From Planktomarina sp. (GTDB lineage Bacteria; Pseudomonadota; Alphaproteobacteria; Rhodobacterales; Rhodobacteraceae), in assembly GCA_016780825.1 (NCBI GenBank), contig JADHLF010000018.1, forward strand, positions 1 to 40,948: a DNA stretch of 40,948 bases, written 5' to 3'. Positions 8,120-16,175 of the stretch are shown here, piece by piece; position 1 is the stretch's first letter; every line of letters starts with the position of its first letter. The notes beneath the pieces were generated by a model. The model was not told where the DNA came from and made no database searches. It saw nothing but the letters and a program-made list of their open reading frames with translations. The position numbers were made by a program, and so were the translations under genes.

Positions 8120-9456
8120 TAGTTTGCCCCTCCCATTAAGGTTGCATAAATATCCATTGCGGCATCGCGCCCTTCGGCCACCGCAGTTACAGTCAGATCA
8201 TCACCACCGGAGGCACAGTCGCCACCTGCCCAAACCCGATCGCGGCTCGTGCGGCCTGCGCCTGTCACAGCAATCTTGCGCCCATCAAGGGCCAGTCCAC
8301 TGTCCGTAGCAAGTGTTTGACCGATCGCGGAAAATACTTGATCCGCTGCGATGCGCACGGTCTCCCCTGTACCTGTCAACCGAGTGTCGTTTGTCGCCGT
8401 ATATTCCAGGACAAGCGCCGTGCCTGTTCCCACAGTCTCAAGCTTTACCGGCTGCACATTGAACAAAAGCTTCACGCCATGTGACGCTGCGAGATCTTGT
8501 TCATAGCGGCTCGCACTCATGGCCTCGCGGCCGCGTCGATAGGCGATCGTGACCTGCTCTGCACCAAGCAGTTTCGACTGCACCGCAGCATCAACCGCCG
8601 TCATGCCGCCGCCGATAACAACCACGTTGCGCCCAATCGGTATGCTGGCCAGGTCAGTCGATTGTCGCAATGTTTCAATGAACCCAACTGCATCTGAAAC
8701 ACATGTCTCATCTTCACTCGACAGGCTCAGGGCGTTAACGCCGCCCAAACCAACACTCAGAAAAACCGCGTCGAAATCCGAGCTAAGGCCGTCAAGCGTC
8801 ATGTCCACGCCCAGCGTTTTGTTGTTTTCAATCGTGATACCACCGATCGACAGCAACCACGCCACTTCCTTCGCGGCAAAGTCATTTGTAGATTTATAGG
8901 CGGCGATCCCGTATTCGTTTAATCCGCCGGCTTTAGAGCGCGTATCGTAAATCGTGACGTCGATCCCCTTTGATGCCAATCGGTGGGCGCAGGATAGCCC
9001 CGCAGGCCCCGCCCCGACCACCGCCACCTTCTTGCCGGTGGAGGCTGCACGGTTAAAGGGATGAATATTTTTTGCCATCAAACTATCAGTGGCGTGGCGT
9101 TGAAGGCGTCCAATTTCAACAGGCTTTCCCTCTGAAACTTCACGCACGCAGGCTTGTTCACAGAGCACTTCTGTCGGGCAAACACGGGCGCACATTCCGC
9201 CCAAAATATTCATGTCAAAAATCGTTTTGGCCGCAGCCTCTGGCCTGCCCGTACTGATTTGACGGATAAATAGCGGAATATCGATATCGGTCGGGCACGC
9301 GGTTACACAGGGTGCATCATAGCAAAAGTAACAGCGATCCGCTGCAACCCGCACTTCATGCGGCTCGAGCGGCACATGTAGGTCTGCAAAGTTTTGTGCA
9401 AGCGCTTCCTTGCTTAGGCGATCCGCTGCAATGCCTGGCGTCATAGGGCTGGTCAT
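8119..9456 (-). CDS. preT: NAD-dependent dihydropyrimidine dehydrogenase, subunit PreT
   Basis: Electron-input subunit of the dihydropyrimidine dehydrogenase, 445 aa. Like glutamate synthase beta subunits and the N-terminal half of DPD, it starts with a double [4Fe-4S] domain (Cys42/45/50/54 and Cys89/93/99/103). An FAD-binding GAGPAG (148-153) follows, then an NAD(P)-binding VVVIGGGMTAVDAA and the C-terminal GGDC FAD-contact segment. I chose the ATG at 9456, preceded by GGAGG at 4 nt, over an in-frame TTG at 9474. It overlaps preA by 1 nt. A degenerate RutR-like palindrome lies about 50 nt upstream. Confidence 0.95.
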   Translation of the reverse strand: MTSPMTPGIAADRLSKEALAQNFADLHVPLEPHEVRVAADRCYFCYDAPCVTACPTDIDIPLFIRQISTGRPEAAAKTIFDMNILGGMCARVCPTEVLCEQACVREVSEGKPVEIGRLQRHATDSLMAKNIHPFNRAASTGKKVAVVGAGPAGLSCAHRLASKGIDVTIYDTRSKAGGLNEYGIAAYKSTNDFAAKEVAWLLSIGGITIENNKTLGVDMTLDGLSSDFDAVFLSVGLGGVNALSLSSEDETCVSDAVGFIETLRQSTDLASIPIGRNVVVIGGGMTAVDAAVQSKLLGAEQVTIAYRRGREAMSASRYEQDLAASHGVKLLFNVQPVKLETVGTGTALVLEYTATNDTRLTGTGETVRIAADQVFSAIGQTLATDSGLALDGRKIAVTGAGRTSRDRVWAGGDCASGGDDLTVTAVAEGRDAAMDIYATLMGGAN

Positions 9457-9504
9457 AGATCCTCCGTCGATCAAATTACAGAATCACTATTGCACAGATT
9501 ATTT

Positions 9505-9522
9505 TTTTATCAAACGGTAAAA
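9505..9522. promoter_or_regulatory. Possible degenerate RutR operator upstream of preT
   Basis: TTTTATCA-AA-CGGTAAAA has the same 8-2-8 layout as the site at 6033 and matches 12 of 16 defined positions of that palindrome. It lies 49 nt upstream of the preT ATG, where a repressor could block transcription. The region is AT-rich, so a chance match is possible. If real, one regulator would control both operons of the locus. Confidence 0.4.
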
Positions 9523-9710
9523 TTTTTGCGGCGTGGGCCCTGCCCCTTTCGACATTTTCGACCAGCTCAAACAAAACATCAGCCGCAAAATTGAATATGG
9601 CTATGGCATTCAAAAGGCAGCCATAATCAATAATTTTCTGAAAAAATTATGCCGATCCAGCCGCGTTTCATCCGACCCTGCCATGCTGCCTTTTCAGCCT
9701 GGCTGCCCCT

Positions 9711-11018
9711 TCACAATGCCGGCAACCACAGTGCGATTTGCGGAAAAACAATCAGCAATATCACCAAAAATAGCGAGCAAAATATGTAGGGGAAAGCCGA
9801 GGTATAGATCTCTCGCATGGTCGTTTCTGGAGGAGATACCCCCTTCATCACGAACAACAACAGCCCGAAGGGCGGCGTTGTAAAGCTAATCTCCAAAGAG
9901 AGCAGCATGATCAGCGCAAACCAAATCGGATCAAAACCGAGTGTTTGAGCCAGAGGGAAAAAGATCGGCACAGTCAGCAGCATGATTGAGATCTGCTCCA
10001 TGAACATGCCCAGCAGCAAGAGCACAGCAAACATTACCATCAGCATGGCCAGGGGCGCCAAATCAAAACTGGTCGCCCAACTGACCAGCCCACGCGACGC
10101 ACCCGAGAAAGCGAGCAGCTGGCTGAACGTAGCCGACCCGAAAACAATCAAATAAGCCATGAGTGTTACCCTCAAAGCCCCGATGACAGACTTTTTCATT
10201 GCCTCCCAAGTGAGGCAGCGAAATATTGCTGCAAGAATAACGACGCCCAAAGCGCCAAAGGCCGCGGCTTCCGAGGGGGTCACAAACCCTTGGATCATCA
10301 GCACAATGATAATGATCATCACACTGACCATTGGGAGGACCTCCCGCAGGAGCAGGCCAATCTTTTTGGCAAAAGGCAGCCGCTCAACCTCATAGGCTGG
10401 CGCGGCGGATGGGTCGATCTGTGTCTGAATCCAAATGGTGGCGATATAGAACCCCGCAAGAACGAGACCGGGTATCACACCCGCAAGCAGCAGAGCCGCC
10501 ACATCAATCTGCGCCAGCGTTGCGAGAAGAACAGCCAAAGCCGAGGGAGGAATAATAATCGCCAGGCCTCCGGTTCCCAGGATCGGGCCAATACTCATAT
10601 GGGATTTATATCCACGACGGTTCATCTCTGGAACCATAAGCGAGCCTAAAAGCGCGGTTGACCCCATGGAGGAGCCCGACAATGTTGAAAACGCAGTGCC
10701 GCCCAGAACGGTAACATAACTTAAGCGCCCAGGAAGACGACCGAGCAATTTGTCAATTGCGGTGAACATTCGGCCGCCAAGTCCAGTATGGAAGAATATT
10801 TCCCCCATAAGTAAAAACAAGGGGATCGGCATCAGCGCGTATTTTGTCAGCGAGCCAAGCCCGTTGTTTAAAAGTTGGGTGATGCCACGCTCTCCCCCCA
10901 TGAACACCCATGCACCGATGATATTGGCGGCTAAAAAGGCCAGCGCTATCGGCATGCCAACGGCCATGAGAAGCAAAATTGTGCCGAGCAGGAGGGCGAG
11001 CGCCTCAAACCATTCCAT
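9711..11018 (-). CDS. dctM: TRAP transporter large permease (DctM family)
   Basis: Large membrane subunit of a tripartite ATP-independent periplasmic importer, 435 aa, normal length, with about 12 hydrophobic segments. It shows the family hallmarks GLGSLTKYALMPIPLFLLMG, LSGSSMGSTALLG and an IIPPSALAVLLA segment. It would couple uptake to a cation gradient. It is the last gene of the leftward operon; its ATG overlaps the small-subunit stop by 1 nt (TAATG). TRAP systems mostly carry carboxylates, which fits the catabolic enzymes upstream. Confidence 0.95.
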   Translation of the reverse strand: MEWFEALALLLGTILLLMAVGMPIALAFLAANIIGAWVFMGGERGITQLLNNGLGSLTKYALMPIPLFLLMGEIFFHTGLGGRMFTAIDKLLGRLPGRLSYVTVLGGTAFSTLSGSSMGSTALLGSLMVPEMNRRGYKSHMSIGPILGTGGLAIIIPPSALAVLLATLAQIDVAALLLAGVIPGLVLAGFYIATIWIQTQIDPSAAPAYEVERLPFAKKIGLLLREVLPMVSVMIIIIVLMIQGFVTPSEAAAFGALGVVILAAIFRCLTWEAMKKSVIGALRVTLMAYLIVFGSATFSQLLAFSGASRGLVSWATSFDLAPLAMLMVMFAVLLLLGMFMEQISIMLLTVPIFFPLAQTLGFDPIWFALIMLLSLEISFTTPPFGLLLFVMKGVSPPETTMREIYTSAFPYIFCSLFLVILLIVFPQIALWLPAL

Positions 11019-11518
11019 TATTCATGTATCCCAGCTTCACCGCTATGCATCAGCTCGGAGCCAAAGACGAAACGGGAAAATTCGACGGCCATAAGGCCAA
11101 AAGAGAGCGGAAAAGTGATGCTGAGCAGCCAGCGCGGATAGTAATAGGCGCGGGTATCAAAGTCGCCGCGCTCCAGATTGGTCATCACCAGCTCTACTCC
11201 TTTCCATGCGAGAACGGCGCATACCACAACGCAGGCGAGCGCAACAGCGCGGCTCAGAAATTGGCGCGGCCCCTCTGACAAGGCGGATGTGAGCAATTCG
11301 ATATGAACATGCCCCTTCTCACGAACCAACCAGGGTGCACCCAACATCGTCATATAGAGAAGACCATATTCTGCCGAGGTAAAAAGCCATGCAAAGGGCT
11401 GAAGCCCAAAGTTGCGCATCAACACCGAAGCGATCACAGACACCATGATCCAGACCAGGGTGAAACCCGAAATCCCGGCCATAACGTATAATAATGTTTT
11501 ATATGTGGTATTGATCAT
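11018..11518 (-). CDS. dctQ: TRAP transporter small permease (DctQ family)
   Basis: Small membrane subunit of the TRAP importer, 166 aa, with four predicted membrane helices (about 8-30, 48-64, 88-108, 128-148). The conserved loop after helix 2 reads GAPWLVREKGHVHIELL, typical of DctQ proteins. It overlaps the large subunit by 1 nt and follows the binding-protein gene across a 57-nt gap that holds a strong hairpin. It is expected to form a membrane complex with the large permease. Confidence 0.93.
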   Translation of the reverse strand: MINTTYKTLLYVMAGISGFTLVWIMVSVIASVLMRNFGLQPFAWLFTSAEYGLLYMTMLGAPWLVREKGHVHIELLTSALSEGPRQFLSRAVALACVVVCAVLAWKGVELVMTNLERGDFDTRAYYYPRWLLSITFPLSFGLMAVEFSRFVFGSELMHSGEAGIHE

Positions 11519-11538
11519 AGATCGTCTTTCATGAACAA

Positions 11539-11568
11539 CGCAGGCCCACCCGAAAGGGTAGACCTGCG
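11539..11568 (-). terminator. Intercistronic hairpin after dctP
   Basis: A 13-bp stem (11539-11551 with 11556-11568) encloses a 4-nt loop in the gap between dctP and dctQ. In minus-strand RNA all 13 positions pair, two as G-U wobbles; in plus-strand RNA those two positions mismatch, so the structure is directional. Only a short TTGTT follows, suggesting partial termination or 3'-end protection of the dctP message rather than a full stop. Confidence 0.6.
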
Positions 11569-11575
11569 AAAGGGC

Positions 11576-12589
11576 TTATTTTGCTGCATCAAGATCGTAA
11601 AACAGCTCAACCAAGCGATCATAATTGCCTGTGCCGCCGGGCTGTCCGGACATAACTTCCTTCATACGCTCCAATGTTTTCTCCCGTGCCGCGGCAAGGT
11701 AATTGGCTTTGGCTGTGCCTTCGAGCGACACGACTTTCATGCCCGCAGCATCAAGCGCGGCAAAATCGTCGTCCCGCTTGGCGCGCAGAGCTTCAACACT
11801 GTCTTGCTCGTGCTCAATCGCGACATCTTGAAGGATTTTCTTGGCCTCATCCGAAAGCGAGTTCCATTTTTCGTTGTTCACAATCACACCGAGATCTGTC
11901 GAAAAGAAGCAAGGTTCGATGCGATAGTTCAAAAACTCGTTCCACTTAAGATCAATCAGGCCAATCTGGGTCCAACCCGTCGCATCGACAACGCCGCGCT
12001 GAAGCGCAGAATAGACTTCACCAGTTGGCAAATCGATGACCTGCGCGCCAAGATAATTCGTGAAGAATGCGTTATAAACATTGTTCCCGCGGAGCTTCAA
12101 ACCATTGACTTCGAGGTTGCCATCGGCATCAAAAGTGGGCGCCTCTCGCGTCCACAGGTTGTAGCAAACACCGCTGTCGAACCAGCCGAGATATTTAAGA
12201 CCCATTTTTTCCTGATGAATCTGGTCGATAAGTGCGGTGCCGCCATTTTTGCGCGTTTCAACCGCTGTCAGATTTGAGGACACCATAGCGTCTTTCTCTG
12301 GCAGAGCCCCCCCGTAAAACGAGCCGGGCGTATAGACCATATCAACGATACCATCGCGCACGGCGTCAGGTTGTTGGAACATGCCAATCGCTTCTGGCCC
12401 GCCGCGCACGTCGATCTGGATCACCCCCGCGCCCTTTGCATTGACCTTATCGACAAAGCTCAAAAAGCTCTTTGTGTAAATGAGAGTTTCAGGAAATGCG
12501 TGCACGGCCGAGATTGTCTCTTCAGCTTTGAGCGTGCCCGCAACGAGCGTGGCCCCGGCTAGGAGGCTCCCCAGTAGTTTCATCTTCAT
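11576..12589 (-). CDS. dctP: TRAP transporter substrate-binding protein (DctP family)
   Basis: Periplasmic binding protein, 337 aa, with a signal peptide at residues 1-22 ending near LKA-EE. The family's carboxylate-clamping arginine is at Arg167 in GLKLRGNNVYNAFF, followed by LPTGEVYSALQRGVVDATGW, a segment found in many DctP proteins. The ligand is therefore probably an organic acid. A GGGAG Shine-Dalgarno precedes the ATG. It lies 60 nt after the LeuD-type gene, so the dehydratase and the importer share an operon and probably a substrate or pathway. Confidence 0.94.
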   Translation of the reverse strand: MKMKLLGSLLAGATLVAGTLKAEETISAVHAFPETLIYTKSFLSFVDKVNAKGAGVIQIDVRGGPEAIGMFQQPDAVRDGIVDMVYTPGSFYGGALPEKDAMVSSNLTAVETRKNGGTALIDQIHQEKMGLKYLGWFDSGVCYNLWTREAPTFDADGNLEVNGLKLRGNNVYNAFFTNYLGAQVIDLPTGEVYSALQRGVVDATGWTQIGLIDLKWNEFLNYRIEPCFFSTDLGVIVNNEKWNSLSDEAKKILQDVAIEHEQDSVEALRAKRDDDFAALDAAGMKVVSLEGTAKANYLAAAREKTLERMKEVMSGQPGGTGNYDRLVELFYDLDAAK

Positions 12590-12649
12590 CGTTTCTTTCT
12601 CCCTGTTTTGAGGCTTGCACCCCCATTGCCCGCGCAGATGGCGGCTTTT

Positions 12650-13264
12650 TCAATCCGCGCCGTTGGGCCAGGCCCAAGCGGTGGTTTGATGTCGAGTGTT
12701 TTTGAACGCAGCGATGGCCGCGCTATGATGGCGTGTCAGATCAATGTCGTCCCAGCCGTTGATCAATTTGAGCGCCCAACTGTCATCGATCCAGAAACGC
12801 GCCTCAACGGCCCCGAGCTGAAAACTGCGGGCGTCAAGATCTATCGTGATGCTGTGAGGCCTGCGCTCTAAGCTCTGCGAAACTGTCTCGTAAATGGCTT
12901 CATCAATCTGAGCCGGAAGCAACCCATTGTTCACGGCATTTGACGCAAAAATATCCCCAAAACTTGGCGCAAACACGGCACGGATGCCGCTATCAACCAA
13001 CGCATAGACCGCCGCCTCCCGCGAGGATCCGCTGCCAAAATTACGGCCCACAATCAACACGCTCATGCCTTCGTGAGCGTTGAGCGGGAAATCAGCCTTC
13101 AGATCACCCGTCTCCTCGCGGCGCATGTCATGCAAAAGAAAGCGCCCGTAACCCTGCGCCCGTGGCACTGACATAAAGCGCGCAGGGATGAGCTGGTCGG
13201 TGTCAATATTCGCCTGCGGCAGAGACACGGCCATGCCAATATGTGTGCTCCAGCCAGCCATCAC
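12650..13264 (-). CDS. leuD: LeuD-type hydro-lyase small subunit (catabolic paralogue)
   Basis: Small (swivel) subunit of an aconitase-superfamily hydro-lyase, 204 aa. The family motif NIDTDQLIPARF is at 19-30, and the active-site SSRE (80-83) with its substrate-binding arginine is present. The usual LeuD GSSREHAPWAL reads GSSREAAVYAL, with Ala84 in place of histidine, so substrate preference may differ from isopropylmalate. The start overlaps the large-subunit stop by 4 nt. No leuA or leuB is nearby, and the gene sits between a GntR regulator and a TRAP importer. A catabolic hydratase acting on a substituted maleate or malate is likelier than leucine synthesis, but unproven. Confidence 0.88.
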   Translation of the reverse strand: MMAGWSTHIGMAVSLPQANIDTDQLIPARFMSVPRAQGYGRFLLHDMRREETGDLKADFPLNAHEGMSVLIVGRNFGSGSSREAAVYALVDSGIRAVFAPSFGDIFASNAVNNGLLPAQIDEAIYETVSQSLERRPHSITIDLDARSFQLGAVEARFWIDDSWALKLINGWDDIDLTRHHSAAIAAFKNTRHQTTAWAWPNGAD

Positions 13265-14667
13265 GGGCGCCTCTCGAGCAGCCGGCGCACATCGGTGAGC
13301 ATGCCCGTGACCGAAGCCGCAGCGACCATCGCCGGGCTCATGAGATGTGTGCGCGCGCCGCGCCCTTGGCGCCCCTTGAAATTGCGGTTGGTTGAGGATG
13401 CGCAGCGCTGGCCTTTTTCAACAAGATCCCCATTCATCCCAACACACATTGAGCAACCAGAGGCGACCCAATCCAGGCCAGCTGCTTTAAATATTTGGTC
13501 AAGCCCCTCCGCTTCAGCCTGAGCTTTGACCTTGGCAGAACCGGGGGAGACCTGGCCAGGTATCTTTGCCTGGCGCCCCCTAAGCACATGTGCCGCTTCG
13601 CGCAAATCTTCGATCCGCCCATTGGTGCAAGAGCCGATAAAGACCTGATCCACTGCCGTACCCTCCAGCTTATGACCAGCTTTAAGCCCCATATACGCGA
13701 GCGCGTCACGGACCGCCTCGCGTTTGGCGGGCATCACATCATCCGCCGCCGGCACTGTGGCCGTTATCGGCAGCGCTTGCTCTGGACTGGTGCCCCAGGT
13801 CACTGTCGGTGCGATCTCAGAGGCATCTAACACCACCTCACGGTCAAACGGAGCTTCTTTGTCACTGCAAAGCCCGCGCCACTCCGCACAGGCTTGTTCC
13901 CAGGCCCCCGCTTTCGGGGCAAAGGGACGGTCTTTGATATAGGCGAAGGTTGTCTCATCTGGCGCTATGATCCCAAATCGTGCGCCACCCTCAATCGACA
14001 TGTTGCACAGCGTCATTCGGCCTTCCATGGACAGCGCCCGAATGACAGCGCCGGCATATTCCACGGCATGTCCTTGCGCCCCATCGGTTCCCAATTTGCC
14101 AATCCAGCCAAGGGCTATATCCTTGGCCGAGACGCCGAAACCCAAGGCGCCTTCGACCGTGATGCGCATGGATTTTGGTTTGCGCTGCCATAGGGTTTGC
14201 GTGGCCAACACATGAGCCACTTCTGTCGCGCCAATGCCAAAGGCCAGCGCACCAAAGGCACCGTGGGTTGACGTATGGCTATCACCGCAATTGATCAGCA
14301 AGCCGGGCAACGTCAAACCTTCTTCAGGGCCCACCACATGGGCGATGCCTTGCCTTGGATCATCCAGATCATAGAGGTGGACCCCATGGTCATCGGCATT
14401 CTGGCGCAGGGTTTGGATCATGCGCAATATCTGAGGATCAAGGCTCTGAGACCCGCGTCGCGTCGGCGCATAATGGTCAACGAAAGCAAACGTCAGATTG
14501 GGCTCGCAAACAGATAATCCCCGCTCTTTGAGTTTGGCAAAAGCATGATGCGACCCCTCATGAACCAGATGGCGGTCGACCCAAAGCAGCGAAACACCGT
14601 CGTTGCGCCGCAACACTTCATGCGCCGCCCAAAGCTTGTCCAACAGGGTTTGAGAGATCGGCTTCAT
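13261..14667 (-). CDS. leuC: LeuC-type hydro-lyase large subunit (catabolic paralogue)
   Basis: Large [4Fe-4S] subunit of an aconitase-superfamily hydro-lyase, 468 aa, close to E. coli LeuC in length. Cluster ligands are intact: Cys347 in GSCTNGR and Cys405/Cys408 in SGCSMCVGMN. The substrate region NCGDSHTSTHGAFGALAFG is highly LeuC-like. It overlaps the GntR gene upstream and the LeuD-type gene downstream by 4 nt each. Known catabolic relatives include dimethylmaleate hydratase and maleate hydratase. With an isocitrate-lyase-type gene divergently encoded, hydration of a substituted maleate before C-C cleavage is a reasonable inference. Confidence 0.92.
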   Translation of the reverse strand: MKPISQTLLDKLWAAHEVLRRNDGVSLLWVDRHLVHEGSHHAFAKLKERGLSVCEPNLTFAFVDHYAPTRRGSQSLDPQILRMIQTLRQNADDHGVHLYDLDDPRQGIAHVVGPEEGLTLPGLLINCGDSHTSTHGAFGALAFGIGATEVAHVLATQTLWQRKPKSMRITVEGALGFGVSAKDIALGWIGKLGTDGAQGHAVEYAGAVIRALSMEGRMTLCNMSIEGGARFGIIAPDETTFAYIKDRPFAPKAGAWEQACAEWRGLCSDKEAPFDREVVLDASEIAPTVTWGTSPEQALPITATVPAADDVMPAKREAVRDALAYMGLKAGHKLEGTAVDQVFIGSCTNGRIEDLREAAHVLRGRQAKIPGQVSPGSAKVKAQAEAEGLDQIFKAAGLDWVASGCSMCVGMNGDLVEKGQRCASSTNRNFKGRQGRGARTHLMSPAMVAAASVTGMLTDVRRLLERRP

Positions 14668-15464
14668 ATGCCGCCCTCATCCTTACCAATGGCCGGTTCC
14701 CAATGGCGCGCGGAGCCATGCCCAACGCGCATGAGCGGCATTTCGAGTCGAAACATGTCGGGCCTGTAGAGCCCTGCCAGGTACTCGACACCGTCTCCAT
14801 GCACATCCCGCACAACCCGCCGCAATGAGAGCAATGCGGACCCAACTTCAACATCAAGCGCCTTGGCGACTTCAGGACCAGCGAGTGTTGCGCTGACGGA
14901 TTGATGCGCCTCCTTGATCTGCACTCCGCTGCGCTCCAAAAGCTGAAAGAGCGGCGTTGTGGCCAGATCATTCTCAGAATAGTTTTGCGCAATCTGAGCC
15001 GGCACATAGGTCGTCAAATGAGAGAATGGAACAGTCCCCGCAAGCCGAACCCGCGTTGCAATCTGAACCTCGACATCTCGCTCAAACCCCATCGCAACAG
15101 ACACAAAATCGGGCGCGCCACCGTAGGTAAATGAAAGCAGCCGCGCGGTCGTCTTTTGGCCCATCTCGACCAGTTGCGGCATGAGTGTGTTGAAATTCAT
15201 GGCAGCGCGCTGGCCCGCTGCTGGGCGCGCGCGCACCTTCGTTCCACTTCCAGCCCGGCGCTCTATGAAGCCCCCCTGCGCCAGAGCGTCCAGCCCCCGA
15301 CGGACAGTGACTCGACTGACAGCAAAGGCCTCAGCGAGTTTCTGCTCGCTGGGCAATGTCTCACCATCTCGCAAATCACCAACCGTAATCTGATCCCGCA
15401 GTGAAAGGTAAACACGGAGCGCCTTGGTCCCCTTTGGCAATATCTGAACAGATTCAGCCCGCAT
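14664..15464 (-). CDS. GntR-family regulator, HutC/UTRA type
   Basis: Transcription factor of 266 aa. An N-terminal winged helix-turn-helix (about 15-77) includes SRVTVRRGLDALAQGGFIERR. It is followed by a UTRA effector domain (about 100-250) with TRVRLAGTVPFSHLTTYVP and LLSLRRVVRDVHGDGVEYL. UTRA domains bind small metabolites. It is the first gene of the leftward hydratase-TRAP operon, overlapping the LeuC-type gene by 4 nt, and is divergent from the tautomerase-HyuBA operon across 144 nt. It most probably controls both operons in response to a pathway intermediate. Confidence 0.93.
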   Translation of the reverse strand: MRAESVQILPKGTKALRVYLSLRDQITVGDLRDGETLPSEQKLAEAFAVSRVTVRRGLDALAQGGFIERRAGSGTKVRARPAAGQRAAMNFNTLMPQLVEMGQKTTARLLSFTYGGAPDFVSVAMGFERDVEVQIATRVRLAGTVPFSHLTTYVPAQIAQNYSENDLATTPLFQLLERSGVQIKEAHQSVSATLAGPEVAKALDVEVGSALLSLRRVVRDVHGDGVEYLAGLYRPDMFRLEMPLMRVGHGSARHWEPAIGKDEGGI

Positions 15465-15559
15465 TCATGATTCCCCAACCGTACCCAGCTGAGCGTAAAT
15501 ATGTTCCCTTCAAAAGCAAGTATTAGTATTCAGAATATCCAAAATAAAATTCTGGAAAC

Positions 15560-15574
15560 ATACAATATATGTAT
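15560..15574. promoter_or_regulatory. Possible GntR operator in divergent promoter
   Basis: The AT-rich 144-nt gap between the GntR gene and the tautomerase gene contains short dyads. The best placed is ATACA-N5-TGTAT, about 35 nt upstream of the rightward ATG; another is TATTC-A-GAATA at 15527-15537. Both arms are short, so this is only a candidate binding site. Confidence 0.25.
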
Positions 15575-15608
15575 TACAGATAGTACAGGTTAAGCGAGGG
15601 AGACGGCG

Positions 15609-16175
15609 ATGCCTGTGGTCGAACTGCACATATTAGAAGGCTATAATTCAGAAGAAAAACAACGCCTTGGCGAGGCATTGACCGATGCTGTGCGATTCGT
15701 GGTCCCCGCCAGTCCAGAGCTTGTCACGATCATGATCCACGACATGCCGACCGAAAATTACTATCGCGGCCGCATCCAGCGCAGGCCGGCCGCGGCAAGG
15801 CCGGACCCAGAGCGCGTCGTCAAGGATTATCTCTCAGCCATGGAAGCGCGTGATCTCACAAAGGCCAGCACCCTGTTGGCACAGGGCTTTACGATGACGT
15901 TCCCCGGCACCGGGCCAATGGCGACGCTTGACGCGCTGATAGAATGGTCGAAGCCACGCTACAAATTTGTCACGAAAACATATGAAGGTTTTGATGCGCT
16001 TCAGAGCCCAGACGAGGCCTCGATCGTCTATTGCCGCGGCACGTTGCAAGGCGAATACCACGATGGGAGCTGCTTTGAAGCCATCCGTTTTATTGATCGC
16101 TTCGAAGTCATTGATGGAAAGATTACCAAGCAAGATGTTTGGAACGATATGGCCGAAGTGAGGGCGAATACATGA
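15609..16175 (+). CDS. 4-OT-like tautomerase fused to an NTF2/SnoaL-like domain
   Basis: A 188-aa two-domain protein. Residues 1-62 resemble 4-oxalocrotonate tautomerase: Pro2 follows Met1 (the catalytic N-terminal proline after Met removal), with VELHILEGYNSEEKQRLGEA matching the start of 4-OT. Residues 68-186 look like an NTF2/SnoaL alpha+beta cone: an N-terminal helix (VVKDYLSAMEARDLTKASTL), then alternating strands ending IDRFEVIDGKITKQDVWND. The ATG has GAGGGAG upstream, and the gene leads the rightward operon, overlapping hyuB by 4 nt. Keto-enol or double-bond isomerisation of a pathway intermediate is plausible; the role of the second domain is unknown. Confidence 0.85.
   Translation: MPVVELHILEGYNSEEKQRLGEALTDAVRFVVPASPELVTIMIHDMPTENYYRGRIQRRPAAARPDPERVVKDYLSAMEARDLTKASTLLAQGFTMTFPGTGPMATLDALIEWSKPRYKFVTKTYEGFDALQSPDEASIVYCRGTLQGEYHDGSCFEAIRFIDRFEVIDGKITKQDVWNDMAEVRANT

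Noticed and set aside
9533..9883. A 116-codon plus-strand frame after preT
   Set aside because: Its second half is antisense to the TRAP large permease gene and it has no good ribosome-binding site.
11531..12277. A 248-codon plus-strand frame over dctP
   Set aside because: It is antisense to the well-supported binding-protein gene and matches no family.
12650..14667. Leucine biosynthesis as the role of the LeuC/LeuD-type pair
   Set aside because: No other leucine gene is near, the pair is embedded in a regulator-transporter operon, and a LeuD motif is altered.
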